The notes under the pieces: model-generated | What the model saw: the letters and a program-made list of their open reading frames with translations, nothing else | The model's database searches: none | What the model was told of the DNA's origin: nothing | Translations under genes and position numbers: made by a program | Part shown: one piece after another, positions 20,876 through 32,103 of the stretch | Numbering within the stretch: the stretch's first letter is position 1 | How the letters are laid out: every line of letters begins with the position of its first letter | Assembly: GCA_030386875.1 (NCBI GenBank) | Contig: CM059577.1 | Span: 23,509,038 to 23,573,037, forward strand | Reading direction: 5' to 3' | Length of the DNA: 64,000 bases | Origin: Morinoia aosen | Lineage: Eukaryota > Arthropoda > Malacostraca > Amphipoda > Talitridae

Positions 20876-23486
20876 CCAACGCCCCAGTCCCTTCACAGCT
20901 GTACATAAAGATGAAGAAATGTACACAAGAAAATAATTAAATGAGAAAATATTATGAAGCAGCGCTATACAAAGAGTTTAGAATGAATATAGTAGTTGAC
21001 GGTCAACGTAATTACCTAGTTGCGGCTACTGCTGTCCCACAAGATGGCTTAATTGGCTATCACCGTTGTGAAGCACGAAGTGCGCAGTGCGACGAAGTGC
21101 CCGCTAGATACTGAAAAAATAGGTACCGGGTAAGAACAAAGTCAATCTTCTTGATAAAGGTAAACAGAGATATTACGTTTCAATAATCGGCAAATATTAG
21201 ACACACGAAACCAACCTGAAGAATTTATCCTCCAGTGCGCATAGCGACTGCTAGACGATGGCAGTAATGGCGATATAGAAGTCGCAATACAGTTTCAATA
21301 GTAATGGAGGCAGAAGCCCAATAGTAGTTTAGAGATAATAGGTAATAGTTATAATTAATAGCAATAGTTAAAAAAGACGGCGGTTCACTGCGACAGGGTA
21401 AGGTTGGCCCCCTTTTAGAGCAGCGAACACGCCTTTTTAGAAGAAAGTTAATTGCGGTTCGTAACCCGCCTTAATCATGTAATTAATTAATGAAAAAGAA
21501 CCTAAATTCAACGCTTTCACACACACAATCAAACCATGAACTTATTGAACATGCAGGAAGAAGGGATGGAAGAGTTAGGCTGGCGACCGTCACAACTCCA
21601 CGTCACGAGCCGAGCGTACTCCCGACATGCCGACGTAACAGAGACCTCCGACCGAGACTCAGCCTGGCTTCCTGTTTACCTGACACACCCCCTGATATGC
21701 GCTGCTGCTGCGCGACCTCACCTGCCACGCAGCACCAGCAGTTTACCTTAATAGTGCAGAAATCGAAGTACACTCCGAGCGAATCTGTGGGGAATTTTCC
21801 CCACAAAAGATTGAGAAAATAGCATTGAAAATATTGTAGCTAACCCATTTTCTTCGCTCGATTTTTGTGTTGTGACTCCAAAGTCCAGACACTTTTTTAT
21901 CCATTTAGCCTGCTTTGTCCTTGGTTTAAATGGACGATACGCTGATCTAAATATTTTATGCGTCAGTATTAGCCAAAGTGAATGATTTCACATAAAGGAG
22001 TTGGGCCTCATCGTTTTCTGTGCTGCTGTTGGCCTGAAGTTCTAAGCGTCTGTATTCAGTTCTGATTTTAGCTCGATCGATCTTTCAGTATTCATTGTTA
22101 AACTGCATAATTATAAGAATTTCTGCAAATTAATTACCATTGAACTAAGATACTACTATTTTCATTTCGTATGTATTAATTATTAATTCACTTTGCTAGT
22201 CGCTACATACTTTTGATGTTGAATAGTAATGAGGTCCTGTTTGTTTTGGTCGGATTTGGGATGATGTGAAATCTGAACTTAGGAAAATTCTCAATGCAAG
22301 TTATTTCATGAAATTTCAGCAGAATGGCGATATATAATTTTGGGATTTGCCACCGAAACTTGTCTTGATTGAAATTAATTTTAATTATTAGTTAACGGTG
22401 TTAAAAGAAAGTTTTATGTGAAAAAGTTTGAACATTTATTACGGAGCTTATTAAATGTACGAATCATGTGTGAGAGCTTAAAATGTAAAATGCGCTATTT
22501 TTGTAGTCTTGCGTGAGTGCCATGACGTCAAATATTAACCGTAGATTTGATGTTCAATCTTGAATTTATTTATATTTCATCTCCATGTGTATAAACACGG
22601 ATAACTTTACTGTGCGAGTTAACTTTCCGGGTTCAAGACTGGAATAAGTGTAAGCTTTCGATGTAAGAGTTTTGTAAATGAACTTGATCTACTATAAACA
22701 TTAGTTAATGTTAGCGAATTGCATCTTTGTAGACTTCTCTTCGCAATCATCCGATGTTGATACCTTGTTATGTTGTTCCAATCCTTAAAATTATGAGACA
22801 ATGTTTTACTGTCCTGTGGTTTAATGGAAAAAATTGTCAGCGTATCTTTAGGAGTTAACGTTCCTCTAAGGATGTTTAAGACGCCAGAGAGAACGCGATA
22901 GTGGCAGTCTTCGTCAGCGCTACTTGCAGTTCTCAATGGTATCGGTAGCAATTAATCGCTTTAAATGAGCAACGGGAATGAAGTGAGTTTCTTCGTCACG
23001 TTCTTCTACTTTTCTCTGTTTGAGAAGGCCGTTTATCTCTAAAGATGAACATTTTTATCGGCAAAAACTACAGGAACATCTAAATTAGGTCGCAAGCATT
23101 TATCGTACGAAGATAGTCCATTTAATCGTTAACGTCTAATAGTCTTGCCACGAGACGTTATGCATTTCCGTATGAGGGTTCTAAACCTCAGTTATTAGTG
23201 AGAAAGAAAATGGAAAATACAGAGCTGAAAGGTACAGAGGAAGAGGAAAAAGGACCGAGGAAAATAAAACAGTACGTGTTCGTTTTTCTATCATCGTGAA
23301 CCCGACTCAACTTGGGGTAATGATAAATACCATATGAGATCATTTCAAATAATTTCATTTCAATATACGGCCGAACACATGAGTTGTCGACAGCAAAATT
23401 TATTATGATACTGAACCAAATTTCTCAACAAATGCACCATGTAACGACTCACCACGAAAGAATCCCGTATGTAAGAAAAAATAAAA
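20876..23486. other. No gene recognised
   Basis: Contains a second GC-richer patch at about 21560-21760 with overlapping open frames on both strands (110, 71 and 67 codons), none with recognisable content, and a 110-codon minus frame at 22619-22951, also unassigned. No elements with clear ends seen. Confidence 0.35.
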
Positions 23487-23575
23487 AAAATAGTTTATTT
23501 CCAAGAGTTGAAACACGAAATGTTTAACATTGATTTTAAAAATATCTTAACATTAACATCCTTAATTGATAGTTA
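23487..23575 (+). repeat. Dispersed repeat copy C, short
   Basis: Shares GTTTATTTCCAA and CATCCTTAATTGATAG in the same order and spacing as copies A and B, without the 26-bp tandem part. Confidence 0.5.
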
Positions 23576-24195
23576 CACATTGGTGTCGTAATACGCATGT
23601 CAAATGTCGAAACAAATACGATTGCCAGAAAAGCACAGCAAAAATGAGGTTCTTTCATTCCGTAATCGGATTTTGACTGTGCATTTAAATGTAAGTAACT
23701 AAGAAAACAACAATACCTGAAAATCGTCCCCCTTCCCATAACTTTAACTTCAAAATTATCACACTCAAAAACTGAACCCCTTCCAAAAAAAATACTAGAG
23801 TAAACACAACACAATCATAGAAAGCGATAATAGATGTATACGAGGGCACGAAATAAATCAGAACACACTACCGAGTATAATCTCACAAGTAACACCGGAA
23901 ATGCTGGAGTAAACCCAAATATTAAATGGTGCTTCTCTACGCACACTCATCAAATAAAAATCCAATTTCATAATTAGCACGTAAAAAAGGGGCTTGTGAG
24001 TTCACTTCACAGTTGTTCCTTCTGTTTCCAGCTGTCTATTAAGTATTGTAGGTTGTCGTCGAAGTGAAGTACCGCCATGCTCATTGCTTCTTCTTAGCGG
24101 CGCTGCGCTGCGCCAATCCTGGGTTCATGTCGACTTTGGGGGCTGCCGGTACGTGATCCGCGGCTGCTTTCACTGGCGCGTTTTGTCTCGAAACT
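23576..24195. other. No gene recognised
   Basis: AT-rich, short frames only. Confidence 0.4.
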
Positions 24196-24349
24196 GTGAT
24201 TGCGTTGCTCACATGTGTCTCTGCGATTGTGTTGCTCACATGTGTCTCTGTGATTGTGTTGCTCACATGTATCTCTGTGATTGCGTTGCTTACATGCGTC
24301 TCTGTGATTGTGTTGCTCACATGCGTCTCCGTGATTGCGTCGCTCACGT
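24196..24349 (+). repeat. 27-bp minisatellite
   Basis: About 5.7 copies of a 27-bp unit containing GATTGTGTTGCTCACATG. The unit is a multiple of three, so both strands stay open; the minus frame gives repeated TETHVSNTI. Whether it is translated cannot be judged. Confidence 0.85.
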
Positions 24350-24545
24350 AAGCACGCTGAAGGCACTTGCTTGCATGATGGTTCATGTAGATTTTTGCGT
24401 ATCGCTGCAGGCTCCGTGATTGCGTGGTACGCATCGGCACGCTGGATGTACTTGGACATTTGGTGGTTCATGTAGATTTTTGCGTATTGCTGCAGGCTTC
24501 GTGATTGCGCGATCCACATCGGCACGCTGGAGGTACTTGGTGGTT
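24350..24545 (+). repeat. Two imperfect copies of an 85-bp repeat
   Basis: GGTTCATGTAGATTTTTGCG recurs at an 85-bp offset, with the flanking GCTGCAGGCT and CGTGATTGCG also repeated. Adjacent to, and sharing GTGATTGCG with, the 27-bp array. Confidence 0.7.
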
Positions 24546-25398
24546 CTGACATCATGACGTGCACGGTGATGGTGGCACGATGCTTTTTATGTATGAAATT
24601 CGTCGTTCTGTACCACTCTCATTTCGACGCTGGTGTTAGACTGGACCTGCCGGGTGTCTCACACTCACTCACGCAATTCCGTGTGGCTTTCGATCGTACC
24701 TTGCACCCAGAAAAAGACCACGTTCTGCTCTTGAATTCCACTTATATACTTTTGTCTTGCCTTATTCTAGAAGCTTCGAGAGTTTTTTCTCTTGCGCTCG
24801 TGCGTCGCTCTCTGATTGGTCTAACCTTTGCACGCCGTCGTATCTCTTTCTTTGCGGCAAATTTTCGCGTAATGATGGGCTGTTGTTAGGCGAGGCTCTA
24901 CCCTAGTCCATGTCATCGCCCCGCGCGCTGGTCGGTACCCTCGAGTGAGACCCGCATTTTTCCACGGACATGTCTAAGTACCCTTAGTATACCTTAAATC
25001 CATTTTTTATTAACATTCTGTTTTTTTTTGCATTACTTGGTATCCCTCTTTATTATTTTTCAATATTTAATCGACCCCTCAAGGTCTCTGCACAGTTCTT
25101 ACTAGCAATCTATCCCCATCTATTCCCCCAAATCAACCCCGCCTCCTGAGGAGACGCTTCCCCAATGTTACCCGTACCCCCACTTCAGCCACGTTGCATT
25201 TTTCGCGAACAAGTGTGAAGATAACTAAATCATACAAAAACTCTGCGAAATTGGTTCTCTCATCTCGTTACAGCATTTTTGATGCGAAGTCAAAAGCTTT
25301 AGCTGCTGGATGGGAAGTCTGCAAGCTACGATTTAAACCATAAAATCTCTGTCTAATAACGTTGCGTCTGAGTAAGCCAGGTCAGACCTCCTTTAGTC
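24546..25398. other. No gene recognised
   Basis: A 111-codon plus frame at 24554-24889 has no motif. The rest is AT- and pyrimidine-rich. Confidence 0.35.
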
Positions 25399-25859
25399 CG
25401 ACCAGAATGAAATGACCGTTTGGGGGCGTGGCATGAAATGTCATCCACGTTGCCAAATTGCCTCTGAGGGTACGTTTGCTTTAATACAAATAGTATTAAA
25501 GGCCAATTAATATATAATTTGTTTTGTTTCGGACAGGAAATAATAACGATACCGAGAATATGTATTTGGTATAGTCAAATAATTAACAATTCAATAATTA
25601 CCCGCTATAATAATTCAATTGAACAGGTGTACAGCGTACCACGACCGGAAGGCATTTGGCACCTGGATGGCACTCACGTGAGACGAATAAGGTGTGGCAA
25701 CTCTGTATGAATTCCTAGAGAAGCTGTGCCAAATGTACTATGAGTGCGGACAATATAAATATAATTTACATTTACTATCAGGACCAGTGGAAATTCCGCA
25801 GACAATGTCATCAATAAGCTAGGCGGACCCGTGAAAAAATTCGGTCAACATTACCGAAC

Positions 25860-25955
25860 GCATTACCTTCTAACCTAACGCATCCTAACATATACTAACA
25901 TAACATAAACTAACCTATCCTATCCTAACCTATCCTATCCTAACAAATTCAAAAA
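25860..25955 (+). repeat. CCTAACCTAT-type short repeats
   Basis: Degenerate pentamer array of CCTAA/CCTAT units, echoed at 26555-26605. Superficially like the arthropod telomere unit TTAGG but too irregular to be telomeric. Confidence 0.6.
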
Positions 25956-26101
25956 TTTAAAAATAAAAAAAATAAAGCAATCATCTCCCCCTCCCCCTTT
26001 TCCTCTCTTTCCCTTCCTTCTCACCCGGTCTCTCTTACGTAACGCGATCCGACGCGAGCCAACCCGTATCATTGATACCGCAATGATATTGAAGGGTGTG
26101 A

Positions 26102-26373
26102 CCACGGTAGAGGAAACAAGGTAAGTTCAAACCAGTCTTTTTCGTTGACTGTGTGGTTTTGCTGACGTCACGGCAACGAACCCATAACAGCGCTCATATT
26201 ACATCAGGTAGCACAGCTACCCCCATATCTGGCTCCTCTATTAGCCTAACGACATTACGTTTTGGTGACATCATAAACATTGTTTGAAATAAAGCCTTTC
26301 TATTGGCTGGCCGAACAAGAGGAGGAGTATTTTCTTCCATAGAAATGAGCCTCCATTGTTTCCTCTACCGTGG
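26102..26373. repeat. Inverted-repeat pair, possible MITE
   Basis: CCACGGTAGAGGAAACA (26102-26118) is the exact reverse complement of 26357-26373, 17 bp perfect, bounding 272 bp. No obvious target duplication. Confidence 0.45.
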
Positions 26374-26911
26374 ATCGTACGCCCAGGCGCGTGCGATAGT
26401 CGTAAGCGTAGTAATATACAGATAAAAAATAAAAATAATCGAAATGAAAAATGAGAAATAAAAGAAAGAAATAAAAAAGATAGAAAATAAAAAATAAATA
26501 CAAATAAAAAACAATAAAAAACAATAAAAAAAAATACTAATAAAAAATAGTAAATATCCTAACCTAATCTAATTTAACCTATCCTACCTATCCTATTCTG
26601 ATGAAATGTCAAACGTATCAATACATGTAAAGGCGATCTTTTAATGTAACACTCAGGAATTTGGGATCCATGACACCGCAATCTCGGATGAGGAGCGTTA
26701 CACACGAACTGAGTTTTAAGCGTATTAATATATAGATAGCTTCAATGCATGGAAGAATATTTTAATAAACATATTTTGATAATAGAAGTTACCCTGCTTA
26801 AATTATATATAATTATCGTTGTTGTCTAAAATTTTCGATGGGTAGGGGTTTGGGGTTTGGCAACCGTGCTTTTCTGGGAACCTCCCATAAACGGTCATTT
26901 TATTCTGGTCG

Positions 26912-27443
26912 AATTATAGTCAACATTAAGATCGAACATGTAGCTTGGTCAATCACCGATTCACAAATGGAATTTTTATTTCAATCTCAGATTTAAAATT
27001 TCTCATCCTTCCAAAACTTTGGAATGTTTCGAACATGAACATTCATAAGAATATTTCAAAACCTGGCATTTGGAACATTTACATTTATATAAAACAAACG
27101 ATAAAATATATTGGAGCCTCGAGAACAATGTCATTCAGAGAATCACATCCCTGGGAAAATGTTGAGCAAAAACGGGTTGTTTTAACACTTTGACTGCAAC
27201 GTAACGGTGGTCACTTAGGGGTGTAGGTGATTTGCATCATGCTGCATCACAAACTCATTTTTATGAATGTTAAACGAAAACTAAATGAAGACAGATCTAT
27301 TTAATGTTTGTATGTTTCTCAAGGTGCGCTTCGCAATGTTTTTTATAAATTACATTTTGACCAACCTGTTTAAACTACTTAATAATCATTTACAACGGTG
27401 TTTCAGTCTGTTTCGGTAAAGCGTTTTTCGTCTTTTCGCACGT
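26912..27443. other. No gene recognised
   Basis: AT-rich; an 82-codon plus frame at 26945-27193 has no motif. Confidence 0.4.
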
Positions 27444-29560
27444 CGTATCTTTCCTGAATGAGCTCCTTCGTATTAAGTCGCAGTTGAACAAGTCTTTATA
27501 CAACGACATAATAATCTGCGGTGACTTTAATATTATGGTCTGTTGTAACATGAAAGCTGTAAACTAATCTCAAATTTCCTAAATGTCTTCCAGTCTAAAT
27601 CTTTCCTTCCAATCATCACGGAGCCTACATGTATATCCTCAGAATCTGCTGTGCTTAATTTATGACAGACCCAACTGATTTTCTTACGGGCATAACTACT
27701 TTAAGTTATCGCTGACTTTATAGCCCCGCTCATATCCAGTATTATTAACTAGTCTTTTTCCTCCTAGGCACTTTCCCTAACTCCCTCAAAGTTGCTAGAG
27801 TAACCCCTATTTTTAAAAGTGATGAAAAAACTAACGTAAACAATTATAGACCTATCTCTGGGCTACCAATTATTAGCAAATTATTCGAGGAAATTTTATA
27901 TAAAAAAGTGCATTCTTATTTTGAACAAAAATAATTTCCCTATGATGAACAAATTGGTATTCGCTCTAAAAAATGAACAACACAGGCTATTTTAAATCAG
28001 TTACAATACCTTTATACCAATATAGATGGATGAAAGCTTGTTTTCTCCGTATTTCTTGGTTTTTGAAAAGCTTTTGGTTGGGAGGACAATAACATATTAC
28101 TCTCGAAACTCCACTGTTATGGCATGCTTTTCATGCCATAACAGTGTTGAGAAAAAGCAAATTATTCGAGAACAAAATAATTTCCCAATTGGGAAATTGG
28201 CAATTGGGTCAGATCATACCTAACAAATCGGAAGCAATACGTTGTCATTGACGACGCACAATGGGAATTACAGACAATTAGCCATGGAGTTCCACAAGGA
28301 TCTGTCCTTGGGCCATTCTTATTTTTAACCTATATTTATGATATCGATAAATTTAAATCATTTTTAACTTCTTACTTTTTGTCGATGACAGAACGTTTTC
28401 TACGGTCATTCCTAATCAAAATTCCACTTTAATTACGGCGAGTATAAATAACGAGCTCCAAAGGCTTCACGTGGCTTAAAGCGTATAAAATAAGCCTTAA
28501 TATCGATAAAACAATTCATATTATATTCTCATACAAAAGAAATATATCTCTTGCACGCATTAAAATTGGCGAAGGTGAAATCGAGGAAACCAATTCGCGT
28601 AAGTTCCTGGGCATCATAATAGATAAAGATCTGGCCTTTATAACATATTAGTACTAAGTTATCGAAATCCGTTCGAATCCTCTATAAAATAAAGAATTTA
28701 TTGCCTGAAGAAGCTTTACAATACGGAATAGAAGCATGACACGGAACTGATAAAAAAAGTCAATATACCCAATACTTTGCAAAAAAAAGCCATCACAGCG
28801 GTAAAGAAACTAGAATATATTGCTCACACAAATGATTAATGGAAAAGTTTAAAAATACTTATACCTCTGGATCTCTACGAACTCTCCATATGTAATTCTT
28901 TATATAAAGCATTGGCCGGTGATGGCGACAAAGACCTCAAATAATTATTAAAAGCACAAACAGGTCATCACGACCATTTAACCCAAAGTAGCAGTAACTT
29001 CATACTTCCCTATTATTCAAGAGCTCGGTCACAATACAGTATCCTCTTCATTGGAACTAAGACTTGGAACTCAATCCCTGCGGAGATCCGTGAAAGATAT
29101 TCTTACAAGGCTTTCAAAATAAATCTTGAATCCATTTTCTTATCGGAATATTTATCATATAAGATAACCAAGTTAAATATTTTCTCCTAAATGACTCATC
29201 TTGATAGGGCAATTTGGCTTGGGTAGTGGCAATGATCTTCATTTTGTTCTCAAGTCGTTTCTTAAATATACTTTTGACATCTAGTCCATGTAAACTACTT
29301 TGTAAAATTAAACATCGAATCTCGAACGAACTAATTCTTTCTTCAGTCTAGTGCGTAAATTGGTTGAGCGAATTAGGTTAAGCATAGTTGCACACCTTAG
29401 GATAGCGTTGGCGGTAGGATGCCCTAGAAGTCACTGAACTTATTCGGGCCCACAGGTATCTATACTCAAATTTGACCATTGTGCTAGACTTAAAAAACAA
29501 TCTACTTCTGTATCGCTTATGGTAAATAAATTGTTTAAATTTTTTAAAATTATTTCAACT
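27444..29560 (+). mobile_element. Second copy of the first LINE, 5'-truncated and rearranged
   Basis: Plus-strand relative of the LINE at 0.4-9.7 kb. It begins inside the endonuclease (FLNELLRIKSQ...DIIICGDFN), then jumps, with a large internal deletion near 27750, to the RT start (the block reading NYRPISGLPII). It passes motif B ([10 protein letters not shown]) and a damaged catalytic region, and ends with the conserved C-terminal segment near 29100 and the shared 3' UTR (GGCCCACAGGTA, TGGTAAATAAATTGTTTAAA). Many stops and indels. The truncation inside the endonuclease is typical of incomplete target-primed reverse transcription. A scrambled insertion lies at 28112-28200. Confidence 0.85.
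28112..28200 (+). other. Hairpin plus scrambled local insertion in LINE copy 2
   Basis: CACTGTTATGGCATG (28112-28126) is followed after five bases by its perfect reverse complement (28132-28146). Next come two pieces copied from upstream: 28156-28170 repeats 27875-27889, and 28171-28186 nearly repeats 27925-27940. The intact LINE has none of this between the same flanks. Confidence 0.7.
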
Positions 29561-29689
29561 AATCATTGAAGGACTCCAAAGGATTCTCCAGTAGTATTTA
29601 AATTATTTATAAGTTGTCAGCTATCTCTTTGTGTATAACTCTCCAAGATACGATATTTCGATTGTTTCTTTAAATAAAATCATTGGCCC

Positions 29690-29826
29690 CCGACAGGGTT
29701 AGTCTTTTACTACGCCTCGTATGGTTTGTCTATCAATTAAGGACATTTATAGTACGAAGTTGAAAAAATCCAATATGTTGTAGTGCATCTCATGGATAAT
29801 TTTTTTTGAAAATAAACGGTCTTTTC
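29690..29826 (-). repeat. Dispersed repeat copy B, overlapping the galactosyltransferase end
   Basis: Read on the minus strand it shows CGTTTATTTTCAAAAAAA, TACAACATATTGG, TCCTTAATTGATAGACAAAC, CATACGAGGCGTAG and CTAACCCTGTC in the same order as copy A, with about one 26-bp unit instead of eight. It continues past the point where copy A is interrupted by the Gypsy element. Confidence 0.75.
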
Positions 29827-30941
29827 TTTTTTATTCCTTTATGGGCAAGAGGACATGTGTGCCTGAGAATCTTATCACCAGTTCTCATCTCACAGCCTCT
29901 TCGATAACAATTATGAAATTGATCAAGAGCAGCACCAAATAATTCCAAGTTTCGAACAATAGGAGCAACATAATAATCGCAATAATACTTATGAGAGGAA
30001 AGGTTCTCCTGGGTGCAACACTGCAGAAAATGACGTTGAAATGTGTACTTGTGGTTGAGGCCTTTCCTTTCTATGCCAAGCTTCTCAGCCATAACGCCAG
30101 TCACGTGTACATCATCAATCCAAAAATAAGGAAATAAATGAGCATTTAAAGCAAGTTTCTGGACGGCCTCCATGGGAGCGATGTAGCACCAACCCGAGAG
30201 ATAAGTGGGGTAAGTGTCCCCTTTAAATTCCTCTTCAGTTACCTTCCACTTGCCTCCGTTCTCACGAAGAACAGGAGAACCGATAAAGATAAGCCCGAGT
30301 AAAGTTTTTTTCAGGTCTGCGTATTTATTTCTCATAAGCTGTTTCAGTTGAAATAAATCCACTGCAATGTCATCATCCATTTTGATGACGAAATTGGCTT
30401 GTGAGCAGAATTGCGTGGCCCATTTAAGACCCATCACGTGTTTGTAGGTGAGATTATGGTAGTGCTCCTCAAAGTTACCTTGGACTAAATCATGGAATTC
30501 TTCATTTTCAGCTTCTATGTCGCTTTGCTTGACTGCCGGGTATTTCGCCTGTCCTTTATTGGCCTTCCCGATTAAAAATACTCTCCTCATTCCGATTTCT
30601 TTCAACATTTCTTCTGAGATGTGTTTCCTGAAGGTGTCCCTCAGGTCCTTGTGACTAGGGTGCGTGTGCACCAGAACCACTGCCAACACTTCAGATTCTC
30701 CACAAATTTTAGGGTTCATTAAGTACTTAAAATCTTGCAAATCAATTAAGCGCGACGTTAAATAATTAGTATTGTTATTTTTTACGAGAAATCCTGCAGT
30801 AGGATGAGGGTTGCTGAATATCGAAAATTTACAAAATAATACAAATATAAAAAGCATGGCGGTGATAAAGGCCACATGAATGGGTCGGTTTCGTGTGAGC
30901 AATCCGAAACGATCCCCTACTTGTTGCAATTGGACGAACAT
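29790..30941 (-). CDS. Beta-1,3-galactosyltransferase-like enzyme (GT31)
   Basis: A 383-residue frame. A short basic cytosolic N-terminus (residues 1-20) precedes a hydrophobic signal anchor (about 21-43), so this is a type II membrane protein, most likely of the Golgi. The GT31 domain follows: RDTFRKH (101-107), where the family has RxxxRxTW-like sequence; VFLIG (121-125); the metal/nucleotide-sugar motif KMDDD (187-191); YPTYLSGWCYI (244-254); and IDDVHVTG (275-282), equivalent to the family's EDVxxG. One N-glycosylation sequon, NLT, is at 163. It would transfer a hexose, probably galactose, in beta-1,3 linkage to a glycoprotein or glycolipid glycan; donor and acceptor cannot be read from the sequence. 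A splice acceptor lies one base before the ATG, so 5' exons exist and the whole domain is in one exon. The last nine codons fall in a dispersed repeat. Confidence 0.92.
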   Translation of the reverse strand: MFVQLQQVGDRFGLLTRNRPIHVAFITAMLFIFVLFCKFSIFSNPHPTAGFLVKNNNTNYLTSRLIDLQDFKYLMNPKICGESEVLAVVLVHTHPSHKDLRDTFRKHISEEMLKEIGMRRVFLIGKANKGQAKYPAVKQSDIEAENEEFHDLVQGNFEEHYHNLTYKHVMGLKWATQFCSQANFVIKMDDDIAVDLFQLKQLMRNKYADLKKTLLGLIFIGSPVLRENGGKWKVTEEEFKGDTYPTYLSGWCYIAPMEAVQKLALNAHLFPYFWIDDVHVTGVMAEKLGIERKGLNHKYTFQRHFLQCCTQENLSSHKYYCDYYVAPIVRNLELFGAALDQFHNCYRRGCEMRTGDKILRHTCPLAHKGIKKKRPFIFKKNYP

Positions 30942-30960
30942 CCTGCACGGAAATAAAAGT
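30942..30960 (-). promoter_or_regulatory. Splice acceptor before the galactosyltransferase ATG
   Basis: On the minus strand, CTTTTATTTCCGTGCAG|G runs directly into ATG. A pyrimidine-rich tract with CAG is a good 3' splice site, implying an upstream, probably non-coding, exon outside the part I can identify. Confidence 0.65.
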
Positions 30961-31953
30961 CAAGAGTGTAAAACTGTCAAAAAAAGATGGCGAATAATTT
31001 TATTTCATAATACATACGTGAGAACTTTTTCATAATATTGTAATGACGCTGTGATGTACACAAAATTGTAACGTTAAAACGTTCTAGTGATATGTTAATG
31101 TTACCGCGAGAAATGATGTTTATCTTGGTTGGTCAACACAAGATGTTTAATAAAAATCTTAAATTGTCTCGTCTAAATCAATAGGCAGAAAACATGTGTC
31201 AAAACAGTGGATTGTATGACCTTACGAATTTCATTTAACTCTAAATAAACTTGATAATACATTTCGTACAAATATTGTTGACATTTTTTCCCGCAACTTA
31301 AAACGAATAAAAAGTAGCAAATAGTTTCACAAGAATGCTAAAGCATTGACATAAATAATTTTTATGAAATTCAAAATTTTCAAACTAAACCTAACACTAA
31401 AAATACAGGATGAAGCACTTATCTTAACTGGATCAATTTCAATGTCTGCGAAAGCGAGTCATAGAATAAAAAATTTGTTCACTTCAATGCTTTAGTTCCT
31501 AACAAACATCCTCCCGAAAAGGTAATGAAAATAACAGAAAAAAATACAGTGTACTAGTATTCTTCGTTCTTCTGATCAAAGCTCTCATCAGGATAGGAAA
31601 GAGACTGCAGCATTTCAAATAACTAATTCAACGCACTGTACGTTCAAGAAATACTCGTGCAATCAAAATGTGATATAGCCACAAATAAATTGAGTGATAC
31701 TCTTCCAAAAACTTTTCACTGTGACTACAAAATCTCACATACCAGGACAAAATGTATAACTTGAAATGTATAAATTTATAAATGTAATTCACTAGTATTT
31801 GTAATATAGTTACAAAATATTCACGAGAAACGAAGAGCTCAGATAAATTACCTTCTAAAAATATGAGGCTCGATTCTCGAGAACGGAAGGCCGGCAGAAG
31901 ACTGTTATCTGTAAATGAATAGATGGGTGAAATTAAGACCTGGATTACATCTT
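30961..31953. other. Presumed intron or upstream sequence of the galactosyltransferase
   Basis: AT-rich, no coding signal. The true first exon and promoter are not identified. Confidence 0.4.
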
Positions 31954-32103
31954 GGGACATATGTGTACCATTAAGGGACATATGTGTAGAATTAGGGGAC
32001 ATATGTGTAGCATTAGGGGGCATATGTGTAGCATTAGGGGACATATGTGTAGCATTAAGGGACATATGTGTAGCATTAGGGGACATATGTGTAGCATTAG
32101 GTA
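31954..32103 (+). repeat. 21-bp minisatellite
   Basis: About seven copies of a 21-bp unit containing GGACATATGTGTAGCATTAG. Open frames across it are by-products of the unit length. Confidence 0.9.

Larger units (their letters stand above)
25399..26911. mobile_element. Candidate non-autonomous DNA transposon with imperfect TIRs
   Basis: Inverted termini: CGACCAGAATGAAATGACCG at 25399 matches the reverse complement of 26889-26911 with one mismatch over 23 bp. Farther in, CGTTGCCAAA (25448-25457) pairs with TTTGGCAACCG (26856-26866) at nearly the same distance. No transposase frame lies inside. Target duplication not resolved. Interior holds the repeats listed separately. Confidence 0.45.

Noticed and set aside
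24081-24564. Minus-strand frames of 119 and 156 codons with TETHVSN repeats as a repetitive protein
   Set aside because: Two overlapping frames are equally open because the 27-bp unit is a multiple of three; no independent sign of coding outside the repeat.
25860-25955. Interstitial telomere of TTAGG type
   Set aside because: CCTAA and CCTAT units are irregular and short; there is no run of perfect pentamers.
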